From Pollenia angustigena (taxonomy: Eukaryota > Arthropoda > Insecta > Diptera > Polleniidae): DNA of 64,000 bases. Shown in pieces: positions 1 to 10,439 of this stretch. A model generated the notes under the pieces. It worked only from the letters and a program-made list of their open reading frames with translations, made no database searches and was not told where the DNA came from. The stretch is from NCBI GenBank assembly GCA_930367215.1, contig OV884060.1:208199253-208263252 (forward strand), written 5' to 3'. Numbering within the stretch: position 1 is the first letter of the stretch; every line of letters begins with the position of its first letter. The position numbers were made by a program, and so were the translations under genes.

Positions 1-262
1 CGTCAACCATATAATGGTTAAATAAGTCCTCCATCAAGAAGTCACAACCATATTATGGTTGCCTCCAAACATGTTATGGTTAAAAATAACTAAAATATGC
101 TTAACACCTATAATAGCATGATGGTTGGTTTTCAACCACAGTATGTTGCTCTTTTAACACAAATTATTGTCATATTTAGCCATAACATGTTAAGAGGCAA
201 CCATAATATGATTGTGGTTTCTTGATGTATGACATATTTAACTATATGGTTTAAAAATAATA
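1..262. repeat. Palindromic AT-rich repeat (MITE-like)
   Basis: Two arms of about 75-85 bp (roughly 5-90 and 178-251) are inverted copies of one another and share the blocks ATATTATGGTTGCCTC and AACATGTTATGG. The spacer between them is about 90 bp. The left edge may lie outside the window. There is no coding potential. The layout fits a foldback or MITE element, but no target duplication can be read. Confidence 0.6.
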
Positions 263-896
263 TGTTTAAAATTTTCTTTAAAAATAGTTTTGTTAGAGGT
301 GACCATATTTAAACATGTTTTTCTCTGCGTGTAGGTAAGACATATTTATACGTGCCAAAATTCTGAAAAATTCGTTACATCACAGATATCAGCTAGATAT
401 CTGTTTGTAGAAAATGCGGGCATAAGAGTTGAAAATACAATATCAAATTATTTTTGTAAATCAGACCTTCAGCACCCTTAATTTTATTAAAAACGTGACT
501 TTTTACTAAAATAAAGATATTTTTAACTCGCGTAAAAACTTTGCGATCAACAGAGCCAATTGTATTTTAAAAATATAATTTTTTTCTGCAAATCTGACTT
601 TACAGGTTAATAGCGAATAAACATTTCATTAAGAAAATAAAAATTGTTTTCGAACAACGTGACTCTTTGATAAAAACAAGAACATAGTTTTCGGTGGAAA
701 CGTTTTTTGTTTATCGTAAAATTGTATTTATGGTGTAAATTTTCAAAGTAAATGTGGCTTGTTGATAAAAATTAGTCACTTTTTTGTTAAAAAAAAAGAC
801 TAAATGGTAATATTTAGATAAAAAATAATTAGTATTGTGGTTATTTTGTCGAAGTATTTATGGTTTTTAATCCAAATTTTTTTTTTTTTTTTTTTA

Positions 897-2161
897 AAGG
901 GTGGTTAAATTGTAAGGGCCGATGTTGAATGTGAACCACACCTAAACGCCAAGTTTTTTTCCGAATTTTATTTGACATTTCTCTATTTCAGACTTACTCA
1001 ATTTGAACCATGGAGAGATACACAATCCAACAACGTGTAAAAGTTATCCAGACTTATAATGAAAATGGGCGTTCAAATCAAAACGCATATCGCGCACTTC
1101 GTGATTTTTTTGGTCAATTTGATCGTCCAAATGTGCGTACAATCGCAAAAATCGTGGAAAAATTCGAGCAAACCGGGTCTGTAGAAGATGTGAGAACACC
1201 AGTGCATGCTCGTACAGCTCGTACTGCAGGAAATATTGCTGCTGTTCGCGATAGTGTGGCTGAAGAGCCGTCCACCTCAACTCGTCGTCGTGCCCAACAA
1301 TTGCACCTCTCACGCTCGTCGTTGATGAACATTATGCATAAAGACTTGCATTTACACGCTTACAAGGTGCAATTGGCTCAAGAACTAAAGCCTCTTGACC
1401 ATTCCAAACGTCGTGAATGGGCAGAATGGTGGCAAGAAATGGCAACAGTGGATGATAAATTTTCGAAGAAAATCATCTTCAGTGATGAGGCACATTGCCG
1501 CATTTGGGCGAATGAGAATCCAAGAGTGATTGTCGAAAAACCAATGCACCCACAAAGAGTGACTGTTTGGTGCGGATTATGGGCTGGCGGCATCATCGGG
1601 CCGTATTTTTTCCAAAATGAGGCCGGTCAGGCAGTTACTGTGAATGGTGTTCGCTATCGTGAGATGATAACGAACTTTTTATGGCCCGAATTGGAAGATA
1701 TGGATGTGGACGATATGTGGTTTCAGCAGCACGGTGCCACTTGCCACACAGCTAACGAAACAATAGCTCTTTTGCGCAACAAATTCAATGGCCGTGTTAT
1801 CTCACGTAATGGCGATGTCAATTGGCCGCCAAGATCATGTGATTTGACACCGTTGGACTATTTTCTTTGGGGTTATTTGAAAGAAAAGGTGTACGTCGAT
1901 AAGCCAGCAATAATTCAAGAGCTAAAGGATGAGATAATTCGGCACATTAACGGCATAGAACCTCCATTATGCCTCAGGGTCATCGAAAATTTGGACCATC
2001 GGATGGAGGTGTGCCGCCGTGGTCGCGGTGCCCATTTGGCCGATATTTTGTTCCATACATAATTGAGTAATACCAATATATCATAATAAAATAAAATTAC
2101 AATAATTTCCTAAATAGTTTGTGTTTTATTCGACATCGGCCCTTGAAATTTAACCACCCTT
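897..2161 (+). mobile_element. DD41D-type mariner (IS630-Tc1-mariner) element
   Basis: The terminal inverted repeats start AAGGGTGGTTAAATT at both ends and continue through GGGCCGATGT. TA dinucleotides flank the element at 895-896 and 2162-2163, as expected for this superfamily. It is 1265 bp long and encloses one transposase frame at 1010-2062. Because both ends and the frame are preserved, this is the best-kept autonomous-sized element in the window. A second, deleted copy of the same family lies at 9868-10430. Confidence 0.9.
1010..2062 (+). CDS. DD41D mariner transposase, catalytically altered
   Basis: This 350-residue protein belongs to the IS630-Tc1-mariner transposases, which cut at the inverted repeats and insert at TA. 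Residues 1-60 look like the helix-turn-helix DNA-binding region (TIQQRVKVIQTY). The DDE domain shows FSDEAH (D159), the position normally occupied by the second Asp in WFQQ-H-GATCHTA (residue 241), and the third Asp in DLTPLDYFLW (D283). The 41-residue spacing between 241 and 283 defines the DD41D class. Two defects are visible. Residue 241 is His (codon cac) instead of Asp. The stretch that in relatives runs from AHF to NCRIW is about 11 residues shorter, which is an in-frame loss right after D159. The start at 1010 is chosen because the context is right and the HTH begins immediately. The frame is open, but the enzyme is very probably dead. Confidence 0.9.
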   Translation: MERYTIQQRVKVIQTYNENGRSNQNAYRALRDFFGQFDRPNVRTIAKIVEKFEQTGSVEDVRTPVHARTARTAGNIAAVRDSVAEEPSTSTRRRAQQLHLSRSSLMNIMHKDLHLHAYKVQLAQELKPLDHSKRREWAEWWQEMATVDDKFSKKIIFSDEAHCRIWANENPRVIVEKPMHPQRVTVWCGLWAGGIIGPYFFQNEAGQAVTVNGVRYREMITNFLWPELEDMDVDDMWFQQHGATCHTANETIALLRNKFNGRVISRNGDVNWPPRSCDLTPLDYFLWGYLKEKVYVDKPAIIQELKDEIIRHINGIEPPLCLRVIENLDHRMEVCRRGRGAHLADILFHT

Positions 2162-2163
2162 TA

Positions 2164-2533
2164 TTTTAATTAGGCTTAAGTTCACCAAAATTAAACAAAA
2201 AAAAAAAAAAAAAAAAAAAAAACAAATTTAAGAGTGATGATTTTCGTGACTTTTTAGTGAAACAAACTTTAGTTTAGTTGGTCACAATATTCTCAATATA
2301 AATTTCCCACAATTATTTACATAATAAATCCATAGTGCACTTTTCCATATGCTTAACTCAGTGACTCTAAATGTGGATGTGAAAGAAAGTAAAGTAAAGA
2401 AAAAATGTTTAAATAAATGAATACGAATAACTTAATGTACAAACATACATACATGTACATATGTACGTATGCATGTAATCTTACAAATATACTTCAATAC
2501 AAATGCATATGCATACCAATATTATTGCATATA
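2164..2533. other. No gene; homopolymer A and short repeats
   Basis: The stretch holds a poly-A run near 2195-2222, a piece (2165-2185) resembling the TTTAATTAGGCTTAAGTTCA block of the SINE-associated repeat at 46352-46380, and CATA/GTAT-rich simple sequence at about 2437-2475. I see nothing coding. Confidence 0.6.
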
Positions 2534-4045
2534 CAGTGGTTGTCAGCTTATTTGATGCAAGCAAATTAATTACATTAACATCCATATAACTTTAAAATTA
2601 TTTTTGTTTTTTAAAAATTAAAAACGCCACTTTATTAACAGTACTTCTTACTTCACAACTATTTATTTCATATAAGCTGATATCTTAAAGAAAAGTAAGA
2701 AAAACAAAAATAACTTAATTTTTAAATGAAGCAGCTTATTTGAAGCAACAAATTGTGAATACAATTTTTTTAATGATATTTATATTTAATGTTTAAATTA
2801 GTATTAAGTATGATAACCGTTTTGGTCTGCAACTACTTTTAGCCAATTTGGCATCGAGTCCACCAATTTTTGTGTGGTTTTATTTTGTTCCACTCATTGA
2901 TTAAAGCACTTTTCAACGTTTCTTTCCTGGAAATTTGGTAATATTTTCCAATAACGCCCATAAATTTTCGATCACGTTCAAGTCCGGAGATTGTGTTGGT
3001 GGTTCCATTAAATGGGGATAGTTCCATATTAGCCATGCTTGAACAACATTGGACTTGTGCTTAGGATCGTTATCTTGGTAAAAACTAAAATTTCTTCTTA
3101 GACCCAAATTTTCAGCACTTTGAATCAAATTTTCTTTGAGGATGTTTAAATACATTGTTTTCTCCCTATTTTCTTCAATAAAAACAACACCATAACGCTT
3201 CCTCCTCCATGCTTCACTGTGGCGCGAATGTTTTTTGATTTCAGCTGAGACATAGGACCTTCCATCTGACCCGAATATATTAAATTTCGATGCATCTGAA
3301 AATATGACCGTATTCCAGAAGTCTGGCTCTTTAGAAATGTGGGTTTTTACAAACGCTAATCGGGAACTTTTATTTTTTGGGCATGTGAACATTAAACGCG
3401 CCGAATCGTTGATGCACTCCACATCTTCCCAACACCAGTGGTCACTTCATCAGCTATTTTTTGTGCTGATAACCTTGGGTTTTCCTTGAATTTTCTAATG
3501 ATCCAACGTTAATCACATGTCGACAAAATCTTGTTAGGAGCAATTCTACCCTTGTTTTCAATTCTATCTCCTTTGAATAGCGCTCTATTATGTGCTGAAC
3601 AGTAGATGAAGACAAATTTAATATTTCTCATATTTTGCGCTAGGTTTCTCCGATTTAATAGTGATGAATTACCAACTTTCGCTGTTCTATTGTTGTCCCC
3701 CGACCCATATTACTCTCAGACTCAAAAAACAATATTAAAGTTATGCAAACTTTAATAGAAAATGGCAAAATAATAAATAATTGCATTTTATTTTTAAATA
3801 TAACGGTAAAATTACAGCTTAACCTTTCTTGCATCAAATAAGCTGAGCGATTCAAAAACAGTGTTTCTTATTGTTGTTTTTCTTATTAAACAAAAGAAAA
3901 TATTATAAAACAAAAGAAGTTTTTTTAAGAGTCCATGTTGCCAATTAAAGTGATTTTTGTTTCTCTTTAATATTCTTATTAATTTACGAGTTACACGGAC
4001 TTACGTTTTTAGATTTGCTTGCATCAATTAAGCTGGCAACCACTG
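2534..4045 (-). mobile_element. Tc1-like element, decayed
   Basis: The inverted termini read CAGTGGTTGTCAGCTTATTT on the left and, reverse complemented, CAGTGGTTGCCAGCTTAATT on the right; both continue through GATGCAAGCAAAT. TA flanks lie at 2532-2533 and 4046-4047. The element is 1512 bp and contains a broken transposase on the minus strand. It is full length but inactive. Confidence 0.9.
2804..3708 (-). pseudogene. Tc1-like transposase pseudogene (DD34E type)
   Basis: Reading the minus strand from an ATG at 3708, the first 17 residues (MGRGTTIEQRKLVIHHY) match the start of a Tc1 N-terminal HTH but end at a stop. The frame is then lost repeatedly. The longest surviving piece is at 2913-3422. 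It carries FSDASKFNIFGSDGRSYV with the first Asp, YQDNDPKHKS with the second, and SPDLNVIENLW with the final Glu, so all three catalytic residues of the DDE triad remain readable. Between the first Asp region and FIEEN the frame shifts out and back (SEAWRRKRYG replaces the usual KHGGGS...WG motif). The C terminus continues in another frame (ISRKETLKSALINEWNKIKP), followed by a further shift into VDSMPNWLK, to a stop near 2804. At least four disablements make this a clear pseudogene. Confidence 0.88.
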
Positions 4046-4516
4046 TACATCTTACACACATACCAACATATGTATATATACATGTAGGTAGATTTGCAAA
4101 AATACATACATACAAATAAATACATACACACATATTAAAATATAACTGTTAAGATGTCTTTAGATGGCTGCAAATATCAAAAAAACAAATAAAAGAATTT
4201 TAACTTTTTATAAATATTTTCCATTTTGGACTAGTGCACACACAGTTAATGGTAGTGGTGGGAGTGGAGTATATGCCATGTAATATATCCTACGACTGCA
4301 TATATGTATGCTTATATGCTTACATGCACAAATAGATATATTTTTATGTATAAATTCATATAATTTAGCAATAGTGCGACGCATTGCTAACGTGATATAA
4401 TCACAAGAGTACAATTTATAAAATTTTTACCAACCAACAACAATTGTAGCAGCAGTATACCAATGATTATTACAGCAATGCCAGCAATAAACACAAAATA
4501 TTTAAATAAATACATA
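4046..4516. other. No gene; CATA-rich simple sequence
   Basis: The stretch has short TACA/CATA and TATG runs (about 4050-4130 and 4290-4350) and otherwise unremarkable AT-rich sequence. I see no feature. Confidence 0.5.
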
Positions 4517-4871
4517 CCCAACAAACACGAAGTTAAACCTTTTATATGAAATGACTTTGTCATTTGACATCAAACACAATTCTCAAACGTTTTTCAATTG
4601 TTTGATTTAACATTTAAATTCAAATTGATAATGATTTGAAAATCATTTGAAAATCATAGCGTTCTCAACAAAAAGGGGAAATTATTTTCAAATTGAAAAA
4701 TGCCTTTATTTTCAACTTGCTTTCAAACGTAATTCTCAAATGTTTTTCAAATGTGTATTATAATACAATGTGGAATATAAATAGAAATATTTTATTTTTT
4801 TTTTGTCGTTTGAGAAAACGTTTGATTTCAAATCATATTCAATTTGAAATCAAACCTCCGTGTTTGTTGGG
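4517..4871. mobile_element. MITE with CCCAACAAACACG termini
   Basis: The left end CCCAACAAACACGAAG is the inverted counterpart of the right end CTCCGTGTTTGTTGGG, and both ends are flanked by TA. The interior repeats variants of TTTGAAAATCA and CAAACGTTTTTCAA, giving internal pairing. It is related to the 213-bp element at 16266-16478. There is no transposase, so it is non-autonomous. TA flanks suggest mobilisation by a Tc1/mariner-type enzyme, which is an inference. Confidence 0.75.
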
Positions 4872-5244
4872 TACTTACATACATCCAAATATGAATAATA
4901 TGTATGTATGTCGGCTTAAAGTTACACAAAAGAGCAGCGAAACATTTACATTTTATTACAGGTCGTTCGTTCGTTGTCAGTGGCAAAAAAAGTCTATATT
5001 TTGGATTAATTTCTTTATCTTTTGAAAAACTAATTAAAAAAAATCAAAAATTACATATTTGCAATAGCCAAGGAAAAAAAACCCTAGTAATGTGACATTT
5101 TGGAGAAAACATTAATTTTGACTTTTATAAAAAAAAAATATTTTTTTTTTTTTTTGACAAAAAAAAAAATTAAAGTAATTTTTTTTATCACGGTAATTTT
5201 TGGGAATAAAAAATTTTCAATTAACAAGATTTTGTTTATTGTGC

Positions 5245-5535
5245 TTAATTCCCAATTTTTATTCTTGATAAAAACACTGAAATTTATTATTGATGGGATA
5301 AGATATTCCTATGCGCATTTCACTGGTTGCTTAGGGCAGATCATCAGGAAACTTCATCCAAAGTTTTAAGAAAAACTAAAGATATTATACAAATAGAACT
5401 GTTAAGCGAATAAGAATTATAAGCAACAGTTTTACTTGCAACAATATCAAAGCTTAAACAAAAACACCAACAATAAACAGTGAGTTTTTCTTTTCTTACA
5501 TTCCCCACTTTAATTGGTGGGAAGTCTCCCAACAT
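5245..5535. repeat. Dispersed ~290-bp repeat, copy 1
   Basis: This copy shares GCGCATTTCACTGGTTGCTT, ATCAGGAAACTTCATCCAAA and ACATTCCCCACT with copies at 10092-10300 (reverse, truncated) and 28035-28575 (split by an insertion). No inverted termini are visible. A minus-strand frame runs through two copies, but its conservation follows nucleotide identity, so I do not call it a gene. Confidence 0.75.
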
Positions 5536-5728
5536 TAATTGTAGTTGAATGAAGGTTAAGAAAAAACATAAACAACTTGCTTTATTGTTTTCGCAAAAAA
5601 TAAAGCATGTTGCCAGTTTAGTTTTTTTTTAAGCCGTGCACTTGCCTGTTTATTATCAAAGTAATTTTTGGAAAAAGAATCATATGGCCATTTGCTTTAT
5701 CATTATATTTATTTATTTATTTCATTAA

Positions 5729-5867
5729 CTGCCGGTTTAACGATGTCGAACGTCATCGTTCGCATAGAAAATTATATTTAAAACAAAAACAAAATTCGAA
5801 AATTTGTTTTTGTTTTAAATGTAATATTCTATGCGAACGTTAACGTTCGAAATCGTTGAACAGGCTG
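5729..5867. mobile_element. Palindromic MITE, CTGCC...GGCTG ends, TAA duplication
   Basis: The 139-bp element is almost entirely a hairpin. TAA flanks lie at 5726-5728 and 5868-5870, and the ends are CTGCCGGTTT and AACAGGCTG. The centre is an inverted AAAACAAAAACAAA / TTTGTTTTTGTTTT. Sister elements lie at 15406-15545 and 37881-38020. A 3-bp TAA/TTA duplication is the PIF/Harbinger signature, so this is probably a PIF-type MITE. Confidence 0.8.
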
Positions 5868-6294
5868 TAAATGTAATATAAAAAGCAACTCTTGGCCAAT
5901 TAAAATATATATAACAAAGCAGTTTGCCTGAATACAGTTATAAACTAATTAACATAGTTGGGGGTAGTGCACTAAATATTGATTTAAATCAGCAGTGCAC
6001 TATCACTAAATAAAACTTCAAAAATATTAGTTTGCACTCTTTTTTATCAGCTTTAGTGATGATTGCTATTTATTTAACTACCACTAAAAAAATTAGTGAT
6101 ATTGCAAATTTTTTCACTATCACTAAACGCAATTCAAATAGTGCAAAATTTGAACTTGCAATCAAAAAAAAGCTTCATTTAAACATACTCTCACTAATCT
6201 ATCAAAAATTAGTGGTCATAAAATTCTTGAAGACAAATTCGAAAAACACAAATTTTTACTAAAAAATTTAACAACAACAAATTCTACTAATCTA

Positions 6295-7029
6295 AGGCCA
6301 ATTTTCACAACTTACCGATAGCTTAAAGTAGACTTTAAATGGCCTTATAAAAAGAGTTCTCTTATTAAAACTTTACTTCAGCCTTAAGTGAACGATAAAG
6401 TAGATTAAGGTTAATCCTACCTGGTAGGTTAAAGTAAAGTTGTAATAATGTAACACTTTTTATATGCCCGATAAAATCTTACCTTTATGCTATGTTCACA
6501 TTTGGGTTTTTAAACGCGTTTAAGCAAAATGTTGATTTAGCTAATCAAAGCCGTTCACATTACATTTGAGATGATTAAGATGACAGATGATTAAGAAAAA
6601 ACACACACACAAACAAACAAAAAAACAACAAACAAATTTAAATTTCTTTAAAGTATTAAAAATGGATAAAAAACACTTTTATAAAGTTATCAGAAGATTA
6701 TTTTAATCAATTTAATGATGAAATTGTGAAAATTTATGAATTATTTAAGGAAAAAAAATAAAAACATTAAGCAGACATCTTGGCCGGTTGTACACGATCA
6801 TGAGCGATTCTACATTATTAGGGTATGTTCAGTGGATTCTATGTGGTTTATGAAGTGATTTAGTTGTAATCATGTCGATTTGAAGTGATTAACAAATCAC
6901 CTCAATGTATGGGTAATCATCTCGATTTTGAAGTGATTAGAGCTTAATCACGTTCGAGCTGCTTAAACGCGTTTAAGAACCCAAGTGTGAACATAGTATT
7001 AGCTATCGGTAAGTTGTGAAAACGGGCCT
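6295..7029. mobile_element. MITE with AGGCC...CTTACCGATAGC termini, copy 1
   Basis: The left end carries CACAACTTACCGATAGCTTA; the right end is its inverse, TAGCTATCGGTAAGTTGTG, closing in GGGCCT. The uninterrupted form is the 221-bp copy at 26895-27115. This copy is split by the insertion 6488-6998. A truncated relative lies inside 23573-23889. Confidence 0.8.
6488..6998 (+). mobile_element. PIF/Harbinger-type element, copy 1
   Basis: The 511-bp element is flanked by TTA at 6485-6487 and 6999-7001. The termini read TGCTATGTTCACATTTGGG and its inverse, each followed by the palindrome AAACGCGTTTAAGC. The interior carries the same small frame as copy 2 (30499-31008), but an extra A after ATGGATAAAA shifts it. 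A TTA duplication with roughly 35-bp TIRs fits PIF/Harbinger. No DDE transposase is present. Confidence 0.85.
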
Positions 7030-7760
7030 AAGGATTTAAGTTGATATCGAAAAAAAAGATGAAGCAAATTGTATCGTCCATACAATAAAATATTTTTTGC
7101 AGAAACTTTACTCAATTCTCTTTGAAACTGCATTTGTTTCCATGCAAGGAAACATTGTTTCGCGGTGTATACCTTGTCTTTTCTTCCTTTCAATAACAAA
7201 CTCAAAAAAATGTTTGCAGAAGAAACAACAAACTTTCCTTTTGGCTTTCCCCTTTCACTCTCACTCTCAAACTCAAATATTTTGCATCATATGTTTCATA
7301 ATATGGACGAGGACTTGAAAAAAGTTAAGCAAATGTTTTTAAAATATAATACGCCTTTGCGCGTATTATGGTAGACGCTCCTCGAAGAAATAAATTAAGT
7401 GATAATAATTTTGAAATGCTTGTTTTGCTTAAAGCAAACAATTTTTAATATCTATTTTTTATTGGCCTCTATTGTTTTTGTTTTCTTATGAAGAGTCTTA
7501 CGTTTTAAATTTGTGCACCAATTTAAACTTGAAATTAAATGCAAAGTTTTTAGTTGCACTCAAATGAGTGAAGAACAAAAAAGTTGCAATAAACTGATGA
7601 TTCCTTTTTTTTAAATCAAACTAATTTTTTTTTTGAGTGCACTCATGCTTAGTGAGCCTGCAGATTTTCAACTCATCACTCAACATCAAAAAAATGATTG
7701 CAATAATTTTGCACTATCAGTAAGTGTGAGTTGAAACTGCAAAATGAGTGCACTACCCCC

Positions 7761-7994
7761 ATCTATGCTAATTAATAATACAAAAATTATTTTAAAAATA
7801 TATGTAATCAAATAGAAAAGAAATGATTTTATTATTTAAATTAAATTAATACTCAAACCGGTTTTGAAATTTAAATAAATTTAATTTGTGTAAAAACGTT
7901 TAAAAAAAATTGATAAAAGCGTGTCGTGACATTCAATTCTTATATGAACTGGTTCAATCTTTTAAATACTTTTTGAATAAATAAATATTTTCCA
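7761..7994. other. No feature seen
   Basis: AT-rich sequence with no frame, TIR or repeat that I can recognise. Confidence 0.4.
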
Positions 7995-8167
7995 CAGGGC
8001 TGCCTGATAAATTTGTGAGGAAATCGTCAATTTCCTGAGAAAAAATAAAAAAATCGTCTTTCACGTTTCGAAAAATCGTCAAAAATATCGGAAAACTTAA
8101 AATTTAGTTTTTTTTTTTTTAACAATTGTTGTTGGATTTTGATAACATAAAACATAACTACTTCATT

Positions 8168-8408
8168 CCCAGCTAGCATTTTCAAACGTGTAGTAGAAAC
8201 TGGGAGTCTTTGATCGTGGATGACCGCATTTTTTTAATGGAAGGGAAAAACTGTTACACGACTGAGATTTTTCCATAGCACAGCGAAAGACGCTTCCTAA
8301 ATCGTTGTGGGAATCGTTTAGGACGTTGATAAAGATTATCTAACGAGTCTTTCACGTCAAGAATCGTATGCCACTCATGTAGATATTTTCTTACAACTCA
8401 TGAAATGT
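8168..8408. mobile_element. Partial CCCAGCTAGCATTTT MITE
   Basis: The segment begins CCCAGCTAGCATTTTCAAAC and shares CTCATGTAG...TTACAACTC(A/G)TGAAATG with the fuller copy at 38046-38551. Its right terminus is not found, so it looks truncated or diverged. Confidence 0.55.
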
Positions 8409-8511
8409 TCGCCGTAAAAAGGTTCATTCGATTATGGTTTGACGAAGGATAAACAAATAAATAATCATTTAAAGATTTTCTTAAGGCTTGAATATTACAG
8501 CCGTACCTAAA

Positions 8512-8620
8512 CAAAAGCGGCACGCGTTTTCTAGTTTTTGAATTGAGTGGCCTCAACGCTTTGCAATTCGAAAAACTGACTTTCACAGCTTGTTTTATAG
8601 TGAAGTTTGCCCCTATTGTT
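8512..8620. repeat. Repeat shared with 24866-25065
   Basis: The block AAAAGCGG(C/T)ACGCGTTTTC followed by TCAACGCTTT(G/A)CAATT occurs here and at 24866-25065, where extra sequence separates the shared parts. Its origin is unknown. Confidence 0.5.
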
Positions 8621-8937
8621 AATTAATATTGGAAATTTAGCTATTTTTTGGTCAATGTAGCGTTTTTATCTCTGTTTTTATTTATAATTTGTGGCTTTTA
8701 TTCAAGAAGAAAGCTTTCGCTACTCTTCGTGGCACAACGCAATGTTACGGCTGCTAAACATTCGAAGATTAAAAAACGAACGTGTCAGAAAATTGAATGT
8801 TTTATTGAGACTTTGGAGACTGAAGAAAATCGTCACTTTTTAGAAAAAAAATCAGCAAATCAGTACATTGCTAATTTCGGAACAAAAAATCGTCAAATTG
8901 ACGATAAATCATAAAATCTGGCAACCCTGATTTTCCA

Positions 8938-9449
8938 TATAATAAACTTAAGGCAATGCCAGCACTTAGTAATGCTCGTTGGGATTCTAGAGCTATTCTG
9001 GCACTCTTATCTTTTATACTTATTCCGGAATATCGATTGCTGGTTTTCTAATCATACTTTTAACAAAAATGATTTCGTCACACTTAAAAACATCACTGTT
9101 CGTCCGGCTTTACAAAAGCAAATGAATGTTTTACCATCAGCTATTCAGGAATTTTAGTGAAGCAACGTCTGCGCAGAAAGTGCAATTAAAATTGTGCAAG
9201 ACATTTCGATATTGTGTCAATCATCACATGCATACTTTAAATTTAAAATTTATTTCATATAACAATTAAAAACATTTGTGTTTCAAAATAAAAATATATA
9301 CAAAAAAACTCTCGCCTATTATTAGGAAACCCCTTTGGTGCGGAACATTTTTAAGCCCGAGTCGCCTAAAAAAAGTGATATTTATTACTTGCTAATATTT
9401 GCCACATGTAGTGGGTATGCCAAATTTTTCGTTAAATTTCGTTAGTCTG
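8938..9449. other. No gene; unassigned
   Basis: AT-rich DNA. A short frame at 8972-9157 has no recognisable motif and is taken as chance. Confidence 0.4.
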
Positions 9450-9705
9450 TGTTCATACGGCTCTTGTCTTATTGACATGATTGCTACTTTATTGGCGAGA
9501 GGGACGAGGGGAAAAGAAACGAGTACACAGATGCATGTACTGTTTTTACGTTTTGCTTTCTTATTCGTTGTTTAATTTTGTTTTTGTTTTCAATATTAAA
9601 AAAAAACACATGTCGTCAACATGACATGAATCATTTGAACGCCAATTCATGTTCAAAGAAGAAAAAAGAAGAATCTTGTCAATAAGACATGAGCCGTATG
9701 AACTC
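9450..9705. mobile_element. MITE with TTCATACGGCTC termini
   Basis: Left TTCATACGGCTCTTGTCTTA and right TAAGACATGAGCCGTATGAA are inverted copies continuing through TTGACA(T/A)GA. It is about 255 bp with no coding content. Confidence 0.75.
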
Positions 9706-9913
9706 AAGACTTATATGCCTAATATGTATGTGACATAAATATATTTAAAAATCTATTCCCCATCATTTCTGGGTTCTCCGGATAACCTATTTCAACAGAC
9801 ACTGGACAGAATATTATCGTTAAATCCTTTCCGCTACTTATAGGGACCCAGAAAATATGTATTATATAAGGGTCGAAGTTGATTTAATATGAAATTATTG
9901 TCACTTCTTTTTA

Positions 9914-10319
9914 TTATGATATGATACGAGCATGCACTGGTGTTTTCACATCTCTTACAGGCACGGTTTGCTCAAATTTTTGCACGATTTTTCCGATTGT
10001 ACGCACATGTGGATGATTAAACTGACCGAAAAAATCACGAAGTGCACTATATTCATTTTGATTTGAACGCCTATTTTCATAATAAGCCTTTGTAGTGGGG
10101 AATGTAAGAAAAGATAAACTCACTGTTTATTGTTGATGTTTTTTGTTTAAACTTTGATATTGTAACAAGTAGAACTGTTGCATTTAATTCTTAAACGCTT
10201 AACAGTTTTATTTGGTTTAATATCTTTAGTTTTTCTAAAATCTTTGGATGAAGTTTCCTGACGGTCTGGCCTAAGCAACGAGTGAAATGCGCATTGCTCG
10301 ATTGTGTATCTTTCCATGG
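9914..10319 (-). pseudogene. DD41D transposase N-terminal remnant
   Basis: From the ATG near 10319 only about six codons (MERYTI) survive before the inserted repeat. On its far side the frame resumes as YYENRRSNQNEYSALRDFFG and continues to VKTPVHAR, matching residues 17-68 of the transposase at 1010-2062. No catalytic residue remains. Confidence 0.8.
10092..10300 (-). repeat. Dispersed ~290-bp repeat, copy 2 (inverted, truncated)
   Basis: The reverse complement of 5300-5520 inserted in the mariner remnant. It begins at GCGCATTTCAC, so the upstream part seen in the other copies is missing, and about 18 bp of mariner coding sequence are absent at the junction. Confidence 0.75.
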
Positions 10320-10439
10320 TTCAAATTAATTTAGTCTGAAATTGAGAAATGTCAAATGAAAGGCAGAAAACAACTTGACGTTTTGGTGTGGTTCACATTC
10401 AACATCGGCCCTTAAAATTTAACCACCCTTTATATATAT

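Larger units (their letters stand above)
5960..7760. mobile_element. Non-autonomous element with GGGGGTAGTGCACT termini
   Basis: Left GGGGGTAGTGCACTAAAT and right ATGAGTGCACTACCCCC are inverted. The inner sequence repeats ACTATCACTAAA-type motifs. It contains a complete MITE at 6295-7029, which itself holds a PIF-type element (6488-6998), so this is the outermost layer of a three-level nest. No target duplication is clear and there is no transposase. Confidence 0.7.
7995..8929. mobile_element. hAT-type element with ATTTTCCA duplication
   Basis: The ends CAGGGCTGCCTGAT and (reverse complement) CAGGGTTGCCAGAT are flanked by perfect 8-bp copies of ATTTTCCA (7987-7994 and 8930-8937). AATCGTCAAA-type motifs recur near both ends. 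The interior has no recognisable transposase and holds a fragment of another MITE from 8168. An 8-bp duplication plus CAGGG ends is diagnostic of hAT. Confidence 0.9.
9868..10430 (-). mobile_element. Internally deleted DD41D mariner, copy 2
   Basis: The element reads on the minus strand. Its 5' TIR is at 10430 (CCACCCTT followed by TA), and the 5' leader and ATG (10317) match the copy at 897-2161. After the HTH-coding part, the sequence jumps near 9910 from CCAGTGCATGCTCGTA straight to the 3' untranslated tail (ATCATAATAAAA), deleting the DDE domain. The outer 3' TIR is lost or diverged past about 9868. The coding remnant is broken by a dispersed repeat at 10092-10300. Confidence 0.82.

Noticed and set aside
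5344..5535. Small conserved protein (also at 28406-28618)
   Set aside because: The frame is similar in two copies only because the nucleotide repeat is similar; the third copy does not keep it and no domain is recognisable.
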